Assembly: GCF_030908245.1 (NCBI RefSeq)
Contig: NZ_JAVFJJ010000001.1
Span: forward strand, 169,565-233,564
Direction of reading: 5' to 3'
Origin: Sinomonas sp. ASV322
GTDB taxonomy: Bacteria > Actinomycetota > Actinomycetes > Actinomycetales > Micrococcaceae
DNA length: 64,000 bases
Shown here: one piece after another, positions 25,855 to 35,049 of the stretch
How positions within the stretch are numbered: position 1 is the first letter of the stretch
Layout: each line of letters begins with the position of its first letter
Notes under the pieces: model-generated
Database searches by the model: none
What the model was told of the DNA's origin: nothing
The model's input: only the letters and a program-made list of their open reading frames with translations
Made by a program: the position numbers and the translations under genes

Positions 25855-28581
25855 ATGGCGGATCAGGGCTCTGTCAGCGCATATCCCCAGCACTGGGAAG
25901 CCGATGTCGTGCTCCGGGACGGCGGGACGGCCCATTTGAGGCCTATTCGCCCGAGCGATGCCGAGGCGCTTCAGGCATTCCACCTCGGCCAGTCGGAGAA
26001 CTCGGTCTACCTGCGCTTCTTCAGCTACAAGGCGCGTCTCACCGACGCCGAGCTCAAGCGCTTCACGGAAGTGGACTACCGCGATCGCGTGGCCCTCGTC
26101 ATCACCATCGGGGACGAGATCCTCGGCGTGGGCCGCTACGACCGGCTCGACGATCCCGCCGAGGCCGAGGTCGCGTTCAACATCTCCGACCGCCACCAGG
26201 GGCGCGGACTCGGCTCGATTCTCCTCGAGCACCTAGCGGCCGCGGCCCGCGAGCGCGGAATCCGCCGCTTCACCGCGGAGGTCCTGCCCGAGAACCGCAA
26301 GATGCTCACCGTCTTCGCCGAGGCTGGCTATGCGGTCGAGCGGCATTTCGACGACGGCGTCGTCATGGTCGCGTTCGAGATCGACCCGACCGAGAAGTCC
26401 CGTGCCGTCATGGAATCGCGCGAGCATCGTGCCGAGGCCCTCTCGGTGCGGGGCCTCCTCGCTCCCAGGTCGGTCGCGATCGTCGGCGCGAGCCGGCGCT
26501 GGGGCTCGATCGGTCAGCAGCTCCTCGCCCATATCGTCGAGGGCGGCTTCCCGGGCGGGGTTGCCGCGGTCAACCGGGAGGCCCTCGAGCTCGGGGGGAT
26601 GCTCACCTACGCGGGCATTCGGGACGTCCCCGGGCCGGTCGACGTCGCCCTCGTCGCGGTGCCGTACGACGACGTCGCCGAGGTCGTCGCGGAATGCGCC
26701 GCCGCGGGGGTCAGGGGAGTCGTCGTCGCCTCCGCGGGCCACGCGGAGGACGGCGAACGCGGCCTCGCACGCCAGCGCGAGCTCGTGCGGGACGCCCGCG
26801 CGCGCGGCATGCGCGTCGTCGGTCCGGGCTCGCTCGGCATCGTCAACACGGACCCGGACGTGCGGCTCAACGCGTCCCTCGCCCCCGACATGCCGCGCCG
26901 TGGCACGCTCGGCCTGTTCAGCCAGTCCGCCGCGATCGGCATCGCGCTCTATGCGGCGGCCGCGCGCCGCAGGCTCGGCTTCTCGACCATCGTCTCTGCG
27001 GGAAACCGCGCGGACGTCTCGGGCAACGACGTCATGCAGTTCTGGGAGGACGACGCCGCGACGAGCGCCGTCGCCCTGTACCTCGAATCCTTCGGCAACC
27101 CGCGCAAGTTCTCGCGCATCGCGAGGCGCCTCGCCCGGACCAAGCCCGTCGTCGTCGCGAAGAGCGACGTGCTCGGGGTCCGGCTGCCCCCCGGGCACGC
27201 CGTGCGGGCCTCCGAGGCCCCGCCGGGGGCCCTCGATGCGATGCTGCGGCAGGCCGGGGTCATCCGCGTCTCGACGCTCGAGGAGCTCGTCGACGTGGCC
27301 CAGGTGCTCCAGGGCCCGTTGCCAGCGGGTCCCCGGGTTGCCGTGGTCGCGAACGCCGTCTCGCTCGGCCGCGTCGTCGCGGACACCTCGGAGTCGCGTG
27401 GGCTTGTCGTACGGCTCAACGCGTGGGACGTCGACCTCTCGGGCCCCTCGACCGCGCTTCCCGAGTTCACGGCGCGGGTGCTCGAGATCATGGACAGCGG
27501 AGAGGTGGACGCCGTCGTCGTCGCCCTCGTGCCCACGGCGGGCGTCCGGCCGCACGCCGTGGCCGAGGCCCTCGCGGAGTGCGCCGCGTCCCGGTCGAAG
27601 CCCGTCGTCGCGGCGTTCACGGGCATCCTCGGCCACCCCGAGGACGCCGAGGGCATGATCCCCGATGACTCCGGCGCGGAGCTGACTCCTGCACGGATTC
27701 CCGCCTTCACGAGTGCCGGCGACGCGGTCGCGGCCCTCGGCGCCGTCGTGCGCTACAGCGAATGGCTCGCGCGGGAAGAGGGGACCCAGTTCGAGGCCGA
27801 GCACGACGCCGCCGCGGCGGACGCGCTCATCGCGCGGGTGCTCGCCCAGGCCGGAGCCGCGGGCACTGACCTCGTCCGGCTCGAGCCGGACCTTTCGGCG
27901 GCCCTCCTCGCGTGCTACGGCATCTCGGTCCTCCCGTCCCGTCCCGTCGTGAGCGCGGAAGAGGCTGTCGCGGCGGCCGACGAGCTCGGCTGGCCGGTCG
28001 CTGTCAAGTCCACCGCGGCGAGCCTCCGCCATCGCCTCGATCTCGGGACCGTGCGGCTGGACATCCGCGACGAGGCATCGCTGCGTTCGGCCGTGGGCGT
28101 CATGGAGGAGTCGCTCGCCGCGTACGGACCGCTCGCCGAGGCACCGGGCGAGGCGGCGAAGCTCGAGGTCCAGCGGATGGCTCCCCTCGGCGAGGCCTGT
28201 GTCGTCCGGGCGATCGAGGATCCGCTGCTCGGCCCGGTTGTCTCGTTCGGGCTCGCGGGGGATGCCGTCGCGCTGCTCGACGACTGGGCGCACCGCGTCC
28301 CGCCGCTCACGACGCAGGACGTGGGCGACCTCGTCAGGGCACCGCGCGCCGCGCAGAAGCTCTTCGGCTACGAGGGGCTGCCGGCGCTCGACGTCGCCGC
28401 CCTCGAAGGGCTCGTGGGTCGCGTCGCCCTCCTCAAGGACACGCACCCCGAAGTGTCGGTGCTCGAGCTCAGGCCCGTCGTCGTGAGCGAAACGGGACTC
28501 ACCGTCCTCCACGCCGACGTGTGGCTCGGCAATGCCGCCCACCGCACGGACACCGCCCGCAGGGCGATGTCCGAGCAGTAG
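25855..28581 (+). CDS. N-terminal GNAT / NDP-forming acyl-CoA synthetase fusion (Pat-type acetyltransferase)
   Basis: A 908-aa protein lysine acetyltransferase-like fusion. The GNAT domain comes first (about 1-175, acetyl-CoA loop HQGRGLGSILLEHL). A CoA-binding Rossmann domain follows (about 195-320, RSVAIVGASRRWGSIG), then ligase-like domains (FSQSAAIGIALYAAA, NRADVSGNDVMQFWEDD), and a C-terminal ATP-grasp (about 680-895, GWPVAVKSTAASLRHR). E. coli PatZ has the reverse order; GNAT-first is the form known from Streptomyces Pat. The segment that usually reads SHTGA in active synthetases is altered here (RASEAPPGAL), so the synthetase part may only sense acyl-CoA. Confidence 0.88.
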   Translation: MADQGSVSAYPQHWEADVVLRDGGTAHLRPIRPSDAEALQAFHLGQSENSVYLRFFSYKARLTDAELKRFTEVDYRDRVALVITIGDEILGVGRYDRLDDPAEAEVAFNISDRHQGRGLGSILLEHLAAAARERGIRRFTAEVLPENRKMLTVFAEAGYAVERHFDDGVVMVAFEIDPTEKSRAVMESREHRAEALSVRGLLAPRSVAIVGASRRWGSIGQQLLAHIVEGGFPGGVAAVNREALELGGMLTYAGIRDVPGPVDVALVAVPYDDVAEVVAECAAAGVRGVVVASAGHAEDGERGLARQRELVRDARARGMRVVGPGSLGIVNTDPDVRLNASLAPDMPRRGTLGLFSQSAAIGIALYAAAARRRLGFSTIVSAGNRADVSGNDVMQFWEDDAATSAVALYLESFGNPRKFSRIARRLARTKPVVVAKSDVLGVRLPPGHAVRASEAPPGALDAMLRQAGVIRVSTLEELVDVAQVLQGPLPAGPRVAVVANAVSLGRVVADTSESRGLVVRLNAWDVDLSGPSTALPEFTARVLEIMDSGEVDAVVVALVPTAGVRPHAVAEALAECAASRSKPVVAAFTGILGHPEDAEGMIPDDSGAELTPARIPAFTSAGDAVAALGAVVRYSEWLAREEGTQFEAEHDAAAADALIARVLAQAGAAGTDLVRLEPDLSAALLACYGISVLPSRPVVSAEEAVAAADELGWPVAVKSTAASLRHRLDLGTVRLDIRDEASLRSAVGVMEESLAAYGPLAEAPGEAAKLEVQRMAPLGEACVVRAIEDPLLGPVVSFGLAGDAVALLDDWAHRVPPLTTQDVGDLVRAPRAAQKLFGYEGLPALDVAALEGLVGRVALLKDTHPEVSVLELRPVVVSETGLTVLHADVWLGNAAHRTDTARRAMSEQ

Positions 28582-28648
28582 GGTAGGCCCGCGCGAGCCC
28601 ACCATGGCAGAACGCGTGCTCGACGTGGGTTCTGGGACAATGGTGCGC

Positions 28649-29359
28649 ATGAGCCATACGCCGTCCCCCCGCGTGCCCGGACAGGAGACCGCGGCGCCGA
28701 GGACCCTGAGCGCCGACCTCGAGCGAACCGGCTTCTACCCGCGGCTCGTCGCCGACGTCGTCGACGACGCCCTCGACGGCGCGCCGACGCTCGCCCACCT
28801 CGTGCATCTCGAGACCCACTTCGAGCGCGCCGAGGTCCGTCGCCATGTGACCGTCCTCGCGCTCACGGACGAGCTGCTCGTCATCACCCACGTCGACGAA
28901 GCGCCGCTCGAGGCGGACCCGCAGAGCACCACGGCACAGGTCTCGACCGAATCGGTTCCGCTCGCCCAGATTGCGACGGTGGTCTTGAGCTACGTGTTCT
29001 CCGAGCCCGCCGCGTACCAGCCGGGGGATCCGGTCCGCGAGGTCACGCTCGCGATCGCGTGGTCTGGCGGCCAGCGGGTCGACATGCTCCCGGCCTCGTG
29101 CGGCGACCCGAACTGCGACGCCGACCACGGGTACACAGGGACCATTGCGCAGGAAGACATTGTGCTGAGAATCAGCGCCGAGGCGGACGGGCCGGAGGCG
29201 GTCAGCACCGCGAAGCACTTCGCTCGGCTCCTGCGCGCCGCGAACGCGGCGAGCCCGTCGGGTCCGGCAGGAGGCGCGGCGGGCGCCGCGGCCGATTCCC
29301 CGCGGCCCAGGCTCGCAGGCTTCGGCGGGCGCGTCCGCGGCCACGGGGGCCGCCAGTGA
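28649..29359 (+). CDS. DUF5998 family protein
   Basis: A 236-aa actinobacterial protein of unknown function that matches DUF5998 from LERTGFYPRLVADVVDDALDG onward. The middle has an all-beta character (HVTVLALTDELLVITHVDE), then a CGDPNCDADHGYTG segment with two cysteines and a His that could hold a metal. ATG 28649 has no SD. The sequence GACAAT 7 nt upstream could be a -10, giving a leaderless mRNA. Its stop overlaps the next GTG by 4 bp, so it is translationally coupled to the phosphatase-superfamily gene. Confidence 0.8.
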   Translation: MSHTPSPRVPGQETAAPRTLSADLERTGFYPRLVADVVDDALDGAPTLAHLVHLETHFERAEVRRHVTVLALTDELLVITHVDEAPLEADPQSTTAQVSTESVPLAQIATVVLSYVFSEPAAYQPGDPVREVTLAIAWSGGQRVDMLPASCGDPNCDADHGYTGTIAQEDIVLRISAEADGPEAVSTAKHFARLLRAANAASPSGPAGGAAGAAADSPRPRLAGFGGRVRGHGGRQ

Positions 29360-30558
29360 CGGCTGTCGGGCAACCGCTGCCCGAGCCGCCCGCGTATGGT
29401 CGCCGCAGCCTTACCGAAGTGCTTCCGAGCTGCGCCGCCGCGCTCGGCCTCCCGGGCTTCGACAATGCTCTCGGCCTGCCCGCGGCCTCTCGGGTCTGCG
29501 TCGTCATGGTCGACGGACTCGGCCGCTCGCTTCTCACCCAGCGGGCGGCCCACACGCCATTTCTGCGCGCCAAGCTGCAAGAGGGCCAGGGCGGGATCCC
29601 GACGACGCTCGACGCAGCATTTCCCAGCACGACGGCGTCGTCCCTCGCGAGCTTCGGAACGGGACTGCCGCCGGGGCAGCACGGGATGGTCGGCTACGAC
29701 GTGCTCGCGCCGCACCTCGACCGCGTCGTGAACCAGCTCGGGGGATGGGACCCGGACGTCGATCCGGACCGATGGCAGCCCTTCCCCACCATCTTCGAGC
29801 GCATGGCCGGGACCATCCCGGTCGCGACCGTGAGCCTCCCGCAGTTCGAGCGCTCGGCGATGACACGCGCGGCTCTGCGGGGCAGCCGGTTCATCGGGGC
29901 CGAAACTCTCCATGCACGCTCGACGGCCGCGGCCCAGACGATGGCCGCGACACCGCGCATGCTCCTCTACTTCTACCTCAACGATCTCGACAAGGCAGGC
30001 CATCTCTCGGGCTGTGGGTCGAGGGCCTGGGAGGAGGCCCTCGAGGAAGTCGACTCGTGCGTCCGACGCCTCGACGCCCAGCTTCCCGGCGGGACGCTGG
30101 TCCTCGTCACGGGCGATCACGGCATGGTGGATATTCCCGAGCACCGGCGCATCGACTTCGGGGCGGAAGCCGACCTCATCGAAGGGGTGCGGCATACCGC
30201 GGGCGAGCCCCGCATGGTCCATCTGCACGTCGAGGATCCCGCGCGCGACGGCGCGGTGCAGCGCGTGATCGACCGCTGGCGCGAGCGCTTCGGCAGCCAG
30301 GCCTGGGTCATGACGCGGAAGGAGGCCGTCGAGGCGGGCTTCTTCGGCGACGTGCGCGAGGAGGTCCTGCCGCGCATCGGCGACATCCTGGTCGCCGTCC
30401 ACGGCGAAATCGCCCTGTACGACGGCCGCCGCGTCCGCCCCACCGCGTTCTCGATGGTGGGCCAGCACGGCTCGCTCACGAAGGCGGAGCGCCTCGTCCC
30501 GCTCGTCGTCTTCCGGGCCGGTGGCCCGACGAAGGCGAAGCGGAGGCGGCGTGGCTGA
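29356..30558 (+). CDS. Alkaline phosphatase superfamily / nucleotide pyrophosphatase-like protein
   Basis: A 400-aa cytosolic enzyme of the nucleotide pyrophosphatase/phosphodiesterase branch. Metal and nucleophile signatures are VCVVMVDGLGRSLL, AAFPSTTASSLASFGTG (Thr nucleophile region), YFYLNDLDKAGH and LVLVTGDHGMVDIPEHRRID. No signal peptide is seen. The substrate is unknown. The GTG start lies in a GTGA overlap with the DUF5998 stop, and the thymidine kinase start overlaps its own end by 8 bp, so the three genes form one operon. Confidence 0.88.
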   Translation: MTAVGQPLPEPPAYGRRSLTEVLPSCAAALGLPGFDNALGLPAASRVCVVMVDGLGRSLLTQRAAHTPFLRAKLQEGQGGIPTTLDAAFPSTTASSLASFGTGLPPGQHGMVGYDVLAPHLDRVVNQLGGWDPDVDPDRWQPFPTIFERMAGTIPVATVSLPQFERSAMTRAALRGSRFIGAETLHARSTAAAQTMAATPRMLLYFYLNDLDKAGHLSGCGSRAWEEALEEVDSCVRRLDAQLPGGTLVLVTGDHGMVDIPEHRRIDFGAEADLIEGVRHTAGEPRMVHLHVEDPARDGAVQRVIDRWRERFGSQAWVMTRKEAVEAGFFGDVREEVLPRIGDILVAVHGEIALYDGRRVRPTAFSMVGQHGSLTKAERLVPLVVFRAGGPTKAKRRRRG

Positions 30559-31216
30559 GCTCGTCTTCTTCACGGGAACAATGGACAGCGGGAAATCGAC
30601 CCTTGCGCTCCAGATGGACTACAACCACCGAGCGGGCGGGCGCCGCGGAGTCCTCTTCACGAAGCACGACCGGGCGGGGGAGGCCGTGATCACGAGCCGG
30701 CTCGGGCTGCGGGTCGGCGCGACCGAAGTCACGGGCGGGCTGAGCTTCTGGGACGAGGTCGTGCGGCTGCGCACATCCGGCCACGAGGTCGACTATCTCG
30801 TGTGCGACGAGGCCCAGTTCTACGAACCCGCCCAGGTCGACGAGCTCGCGCGGGTCGTGGACGAGCTTGAGGCGGACGTGTACGCGTTCGGGATCCTCAC
30901 GGACTTCCGCACCGAGCTCTTCCCGGGATCGCGGCGCCTCGTCGAGCTCGCCGACCGCATCGAGGTGCTCCAGGTCGAGACGCTGTGCTGGTGCGGGCGC
31001 CGGGCGACCCACAACGCGCGCACCGTGGGCGGCCGCATGGTCCTCGAGGGGGACCAGGTGGTCATCGCGGACGTGAACGCCGCACAGGACGAGGGGAAGG
31101 TGGGGGAGGAGGTCGGCTACGAGACGCTGTGCCGCCGGCACCATCGCGAAGGCCGGACGGCTGCGACTGCCAACGTCCTCCGCGAGGAAGAGCAGCTCTT
31201 GCCGTTCGGCGACTGA
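30551..31216 (+). CDS. tdk: Thymidine kinase
   Basis: Type II thymidine kinase of the pyrimidine salvage pathway, making dTMP from thymidine. The 221-aa protein has Walker A FTGTMDSGKST, the DEAQ box LVCDEAQFY and the lasso region. The structural zinc site uses CWCGRRATHNAR and the later CRRHH. GTG 30551 is chosen because GGAGG-like CGGAGGCGGC precedes it. Length is typical for the family (about 200-220). The dUTPase gene at 33.7 kb also feeds dTMP supply but is in a different operon. Confidence 0.95.
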   Translation: MAELVFFTGTMDSGKSTLALQMDYNHRAGGRRGVLFTKHDRAGEAVITSRLGLRVGATEVTGGLSFWDEVVRLRTSGHEVDYLVCDEAQFYEPAQVDELARVVDELEADVYAFGILTDFRTELFPGSRRLVELADRIEVLQVETLCWCGRRATHNARTVGGRMVLEGDQVVIADVNAAQDEGKVGEEVGYETLCRRHHREGRTAATANVLREEEQLLPFGD

Positions 31217-31249
31217 CCCGCGCGTCGACGATGGCCGATGCGGACGGCG

Positions 31250-32605
31250 CTAGTCGCCCTTCGTGCCGAAGACGATTTCGTCCCAGCTGGGGATCGACGA
31301 GCGCTTGGGCCGCGACGAACGCCGTTGCGGCTCTGCGGCGGGTTCGTCGGTCGCAGAGGATTCGGCTCCGCCCGATTCCGACGTCTCCGCCGTAGCCGGG
31401 GCGCTCGCGGGTGCGGGTGCCTCGTGGTCGCCGTCCGCGGGTTCGGAGTCCCCTCCCGATGCAGGCGGTTCCGCCGCGGCGTCGGTCGAGTCTTCCGGCT
31501 CGGACGGCGCGTCCTGCTCGGTGTCGCTCCGCTCCGGACGCAGGGTCGGGGCGGCGGGCAGGATGGTGACTTCCCGGGTCGCCGTCAAGATGCCCGGGGC
31601 CAAGCGCAGATGTCCGTCCTCGGACGAACGGCTCGCCTCGTCCTCGCGGGGCAGACGCGGGAAGATCGGGGTGATGCTGTCGCGGACGGGCTCGAGCCGG
31701 CGCGGGCGCGGCTCGCCGTCGCGTCCTTCGCGCTCGGACTGGCCCTCGGCCGGTCGGGGATGCGCGGCCGGAATGCCCTGCGTGAGCAGGAGCGCGAGGG
31801 CGTCGTCCGCGTTTTCGTCGACCCCGAGGCGCTGGCCCCGACGGGCCCGGAGCATGTCGAGGAGATCGGTTTCTGCGTCGTGCGCATCCTGCTGGGCCGG
31901 CTCGGCTTCGACATCGAAGGGACGGTCGACGACGGAGAGGCGCCGCGGCGACGTCGGGCCGTCCAAGGGCTCGAGCTCGCTCAGCTGCTGCGCCCAGCGG
32001 TTCGCGTTCGCGACGGTCCGGCGCACGGGATTGAAGGTCCAGGTTGCGGGGGGCTCCTCGCCGATTGACGACGGGGCTCCTTCGGAGAGCTCGAATCGTG
32101 CGACGACGGTCCACAGGCCGTCCCGTCGACGCCACGAGTCCCACTCGACCGTGGACGCGTCCACGCCGTGGACGGCGAGCCGATGAGCGACCATGTCGCC
32201 AAGATGCGCGGGACCCTCCCCGAATTCGGCGGCAAAGGCGGACTGTGCGGGCGGCGGAGGCCCGACTTCCGCGGCCTGGGCGAGGCGCACCATGTGCTCC
32301 CGCTCGGCGAGGACCGGCGTCTCATACCGCTGGACCCTCGCGAGCGGTATCCCGGAGGCTTCGGCGATGCTCTCCGCTGAGGCGCCGGCACGGATCTCGG
32401 CTTGGATCTGGCGGGGGGACATGTTCGCGGCGCCGGACGGCGCCGGCCGCTGGGGAGCCGGGCGTGCGATAGCGCGCCGGAGCGCCTCGTCGAGGGGCAG
32501 GCGGAATGTCCCGCCCGAGCCGGCGGTCAGCAGAAGGTGCTGGCCGTCGTCGTGCACTCCGACGAGGCGAAGTTCCTGCAGATGATCCTGCGGCTGATCC
32601 CGCAT
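31250..32605 (-). CDS. sepH: Septation protein SepH (DUF3071)
   Basis: Actinobacterial cell-division protein that binds FtsZ and favours filament assembly. The 451-aa product begins with the conserved DUF3071 domain, including LRLVGVHDDGQHLLLT. Its helix-turn-helix is RQIQAEIRAGASAESIAEAS, and the PVLAEREHMVRLAQ segment follows. The rest (about 250-430) is disordered, acidic and proline-rich. A basic C-terminal patch (RRSSRPKRSSIPSWDEIVFG) ends the protein, as in known SepH. It is divergent from the DUF4193 gene across 245 bp. Confidence 0.92.
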   Translation of the reverse strand: MRDQPQDHLQELRLVGVHDDGQHLLLTAGSGGTFRLPLDEALRRAIARPAPQRPAPSGAANMSPRQIQAEIRAGASAESIAEASGIPLARVQRYETPVLAEREHMVRLAQAAEVGPPPPAQSAFAAEFGEGPAHLGDMVAHRLAVHGVDASTVEWDSWRRRDGLWTVVARFELSEGAPSSIGEEPPATWTFNPVRRTVANANRWAQQLSELEPLDGPTSPRRLSVVDRPFDVEAEPAQQDAHDAETDLLDMLRARRGQRLGVDENADDALALLLTQGIPAAHPRPAEGQSEREGRDGEPRPRRLEPVRDSITPIFPRLPREDEASRSSEDGHLRLAPGILTATREVTILPAAPTLRPERSDTEQDAPSEPEDSTDAAAEPPASGGDSEPADGDHEAPAPASAPATAETSESGGAESSATDEPAAEPQRRSSRPKRSSIPSWDEIVFGTKGD

Positions 32606-32799
32606 CGACGCCTCCAGCGTTGCCTAGTCCTCGACAGAACTTTGCCATCCTCTTCCTCGGATTTCCGGGCAATCGCTCGGTGTGCCGCGACATCGGCACG
32701 GTCAATTTCTGTTCCCGAGTGGCGAAACCGGCGCCGATCGGGAACAATCTCCCCGTCACTGGGCACAAAATGGGGGCCGAGTGCGTTAGAGAGTGGACT

Positions 32800-32816
32800 A
32801 CGTGGAGTGACCACGT
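32800..32816. promoter_or_regulatory. Inverted repeat upstream of the DUF4193 gene
   Basis: ACGTGG-AGTGA-CCACGT, 35 nt before the DUF4193 start and within the sepH/DUF4193 divergent region. It could be a regulator site or a leader hairpin. No binding protein can be proposed. Confidence 0.35.
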
Positions 32817-32850
32817 GACGAAGCGATAACCGGAGCGTGAACGAAGAACT

Positions 32851-33150
32851 ATGGCGACCGATTACGATGCGCCGCGCAAGAACGAGGAAGAGCTCAACGA
32901 GGATTCGATCGAAGAGCTGAAGACGCGGCGCACGGACAAGCAGTCCGCCTCGGTGGACGAGGACGAGGCCGAGGCCGCAGACAGCTATGAGCTGCCCGGC
33001 GCGGATCTGTCCGGCGAGGAGCTGCTCGTGCGAGTCCTGCCCGCGCAGGCGGACGAATTCACGTGCGCATCGTGCTTCCTCGTGCGCCACAGGTCGCAGA
33101 TCGCCCGTGAGAAGAACGGCCTGTACTACTGCAAGGAATGCGAGGGCTGA
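32851..33150 (+). CDS. DUF4193 zinc-ribbon protein
   Basis: A 99-aa acidic protein with a disordered N-terminal half and a C-terminal zinc ribbon (CASCFLVRHRSQIARE then YYCKECEG, C-x2-C twice). It is conserved across actinobacteria close to the primary sigma factor. Some relatives are described as RNA polymerase-associated, but this is not established here. ATG 32851 follows GAACGAAGAA, a weak SD. Its stop lies inside a palindrome shared with the convergent DUF3093 gene. Confidence 0.9.
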   Translation: MATDYDAPRKNEEELNEDSIEELKTRRTDKQSASVDEDEAEAADSYELPGADLSGEELLVRVLPAQADEFTCASCFLVRHRSQIAREKNGLYYCKECEG

Positions 33151-33162
33151 CGCGCGTCAGCC
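33145..33162. terminator. Palindrome carrying both stop codons of convergent genes
   Basis: GGCTGACGCGCGTCAGCC is a perfect 18-bp palindrome. Its left arm contains the TGA of the DUF4193 gene and its right arm the TGA of the DUF3093 gene. With only 6 nt between the two stops, it probably acts as a minimal two-way terminator. Confidence 0.55.
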
Positions 33163-33642
33163 TTGCGTGACGGCCAGTGCAGCGACGAGCTGCGCTGGCC
33201 GTCGCGTTGAGACGAGCCAGTACGGCGTGGGGTCGTCCGGATCGTCGAGCTGGACGCGGACGACGGGCGAGATCCATCCGCGCAGGCACAGGTAGGCCCT
33301 GCCGTCGAGCCGTGTGCCGCGCTCGGCGGTGGCTTCGTCGCCCATGAATCCCTCGGCCGAGGCGACGAACTCGCGGGGCAGGACGGCGCGGCCCGCGCGG
33401 AACTCCTGCGGGGTCACGACGACGGCGGGCGTCGTCGCGACGAGGATCCCGCACAGCACGACGAAGACGATGGCGGCGCCCGTGAAGCCCGCAGCAACGC
33501 TGATCGGCGCGAGCACGAGGACGCACGCGCACGCGATGCCGAAGACGACCACCCACACCCACCACGCGGGCCAGAGCTTCTCACTGAAGACGGCTCCCGC
33601 GGATTCTCGGGGCAGGGGTGCGGCGGAGGACGAATCAGACAT
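33157..33642 (-). CDS. DUF3093 membrane protein
   Basis: A 161-aa actinobacterial protein with two adjacent membrane helices (about 24-45 and 50-70, starting [14 protein letters not shown]). A PH-like C-terminal domain follows with [19 protein letters not shown] and [14 protein letters not shown]. Function unknown. It keeps its conserved place next to dut and is divergent from it, with 76 bp between the starts. Confidence 0.88.
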   Translation of the reverse strand: MSDSSSAAPLPRESAGAVFSEKLWPAWWVWVVVFGIACACVLVLAPISVAAGFTGAAIVFVVLCGILVATTPAVVVTPQEFRAGRAVLPREFVASAEGFMGDEATAERGTRLDGRAYLCLRGWISPVVRVQLDDPDDPTPYWLVSTRRPAQLVAALAVTQG

Positions 33643-33682
33643 GGTTCCAGCTTTCCATTACGCGCTCGCAAGCGCCAAAGCG

Positions 33683-33712
33683 GGCGGACAGGCCCGCGCC
33701 AGCCGATACAGT
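33683..33712 (+). promoter_or_regulatory. Promoter for dut, probably leaderless
   Basis: CGGACA (33683-33688) and TACAGT (33707-33712) are 18 nt apart. The GTG at 33719 is 6 nt after the -10, so transcription would start about at the start codon. The -35 is weak. Confidence 0.45.
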
Positions 33713-33718
33713 GGATGG

Positions 33719-34258
33719 GTGACCGCAGCCCAGACGACTGACGACCAGCCCGACGCCATGGCTGACCCGGCCGAGATCGCCCGTTCGGCGGCCCACGACG
33801 CGTGGCGGCCGACCCTCGACGTCGAGGTGGTGATGCTCGACGACGGCCTGCCGGCGCCGTCGTACGCTCACCCCGGCGACGCGGGCGCCGACCTGCGCTC
33901 GCGCATCGACTTCACCCTCGCTCCGGGGGAGCGCCGCCTCGTCCCGACCGGGGTGAGCATCGCGCTGCCGTTCGGCTACGTCGCCCTCATCCACCCGCGG
34001 TCCGGCCTCGCGACGAAGCACGGCCTCACCGTGGTCAACGCGCCGGGCACCGTCGACGCCGGCTACCGCGGCGAAATCGCGGTGACGCTCCTGAACACGG
34101 ATGTCCGCGAGACACTCAGCCTCCAGCGCGGCGATAGAATTGCACAGATGGTGATCCAGCGCGTCGAGTACGCGCGCTTCGTCCCTGTCGCCGAGCTCTC
34201 GGAGTCGGCGCGGGGGACCGGCGGCTTCGGCTCCACCGGGGGATTCTCGGCGCAATAG
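33719..34258 (+). CDS. dut: dUTP diphosphatase
   Basis: Trimeric dUTPase that converts dUTP to dUMP plus diphosphate, keeping uracil out of DNA and feeding dTMP synthesis. All five family motifs are visible: [40 protein letters not shown] and the C-terminal [14 protein letters not shown] 33719 gives 179 aa and fits a nearby -10. ATG 33758 would give a shorter protein closer to the usual length of about 150. It is the first gene of a run with the DUF3710 and OB-fold genes. Confidence 0.95.
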   Translation: MTAAQTTDDQPDAMADPAEIARSAAHDAWRPTLDVEVVMLDDGLPAPSYAHPGDAGADLRSRIDFTLAPGERRLVPTGVSIALPFGYVALIHPRSGLATKHGLTVVNAPGTVDAGYRGEIAVTLLNTDVRETLSLQRGDRIAQMVIQRVEYARFVPVAELSESARGTGGFGSTGGFSAQ

Positions 34259-34323
34259 CGCCTGCACGGACCGGGCCCCGCCCTGCGGGAGCGCCAGGAC
34301 GGCTGACTGAAGGAGTTGTAGAC

Positions 34324-35049
34324 GTGCTGTTCGGACGTGGCAAGAACGCCAAGCTGACGGCCGAGGACCCCACGGTCCTCGGCGCCCCTCGGCGGCGCCC
34401 CGAGCCAGACAAGAGCGGCTATGGCCGGCCTGACAAGGGCCCCTTCGACGCGAGCGAGAAGGACACCGCCGTCGGCTACGTCGATCTCGGTGCCATCCTC
34501 ATCCGGCCCATCGAGGGCCTCCAGATCCGTCTCGAGGTCGAGGAGGCGACGCGCCGCGTCGTCGCCGTCACGATGGACCTCAACGGCTCGAGCCTTCAGG
34601 TCCAGGCCTTTGCGGCTCCGCGCTCTGAGGGACTGTGGGGTGAGATCCGGGCGCAGATCGCGCAGTCGGTCGAGAGCCAGGGCGGCACGGTCGAGGAGGT
34701 CGAGGGAAGCTTCGGCGCCGAGCTCATCGCGAAGCTCCCGACGTCGATGGCAGACGGCCGCCGCGGCCACCGCGTCGCACACTTCATGGGGGTCGACGGC
34801 CCGCGGTGGTTCCTCCGCGGCGTGATCTCGGGCAACGCCACGACGGATCGCGGAGCGGCGGCGGAACTCGAGGAGCTCTTCCGATCGGTCGTCGTCGACC
34901 GCGGCGAGTCGCCGCTCCCGCCCAGCGAGCTCCTGCCCCTGCGGCTCCCGGTCGATCAGGCGCAGGCCGAGGGCGAGGCGTCGGACGCGTCGCCGGATCA
35001 AGCTCCGAGCGCGCCGGAACGCGGCCCGGAGATCACGCATCTTGGCTGA
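34324..35049 (+). CDS. DUF3710 domain-containing protein
   Basis: A 241-aa actinobacterial protein starting MLFGRGKNAKLTAEDP. The conserved core is YVDLGAILIRPIEGLQIRLE, then LWGEIRAQIAQS, and the C-terminal third has FMGVDGPRWFLRGVISG. The tail is acidic and Pro-rich. Function unknown. GTG 34324 has GAAGGAG upstream. It overlaps the OB-fold gene by 8 bp, so translation is coupled. Confidence 0.9.
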   Translation: MLFGRGKNAKLTAEDPTVLGAPRRRPEPDKSGYGRPDKGPFDASEKDTAVGYVDLGAILIRPIEGLQIRLEVEEATRRVVAVTMDLNGSSLQVQAFAAPRSEGLWGEIRAQIAQSVESQGGTVEEVEGSFGAELIAKLPTSMADGRRGHRVAHFMGVDGPRWFLRGVISGNATTDRGAAAELEELFRSVVVDRGESPLPPSELLPLRLPVDQAQAEGEASDASPDQAPSAPERGPEITHLG

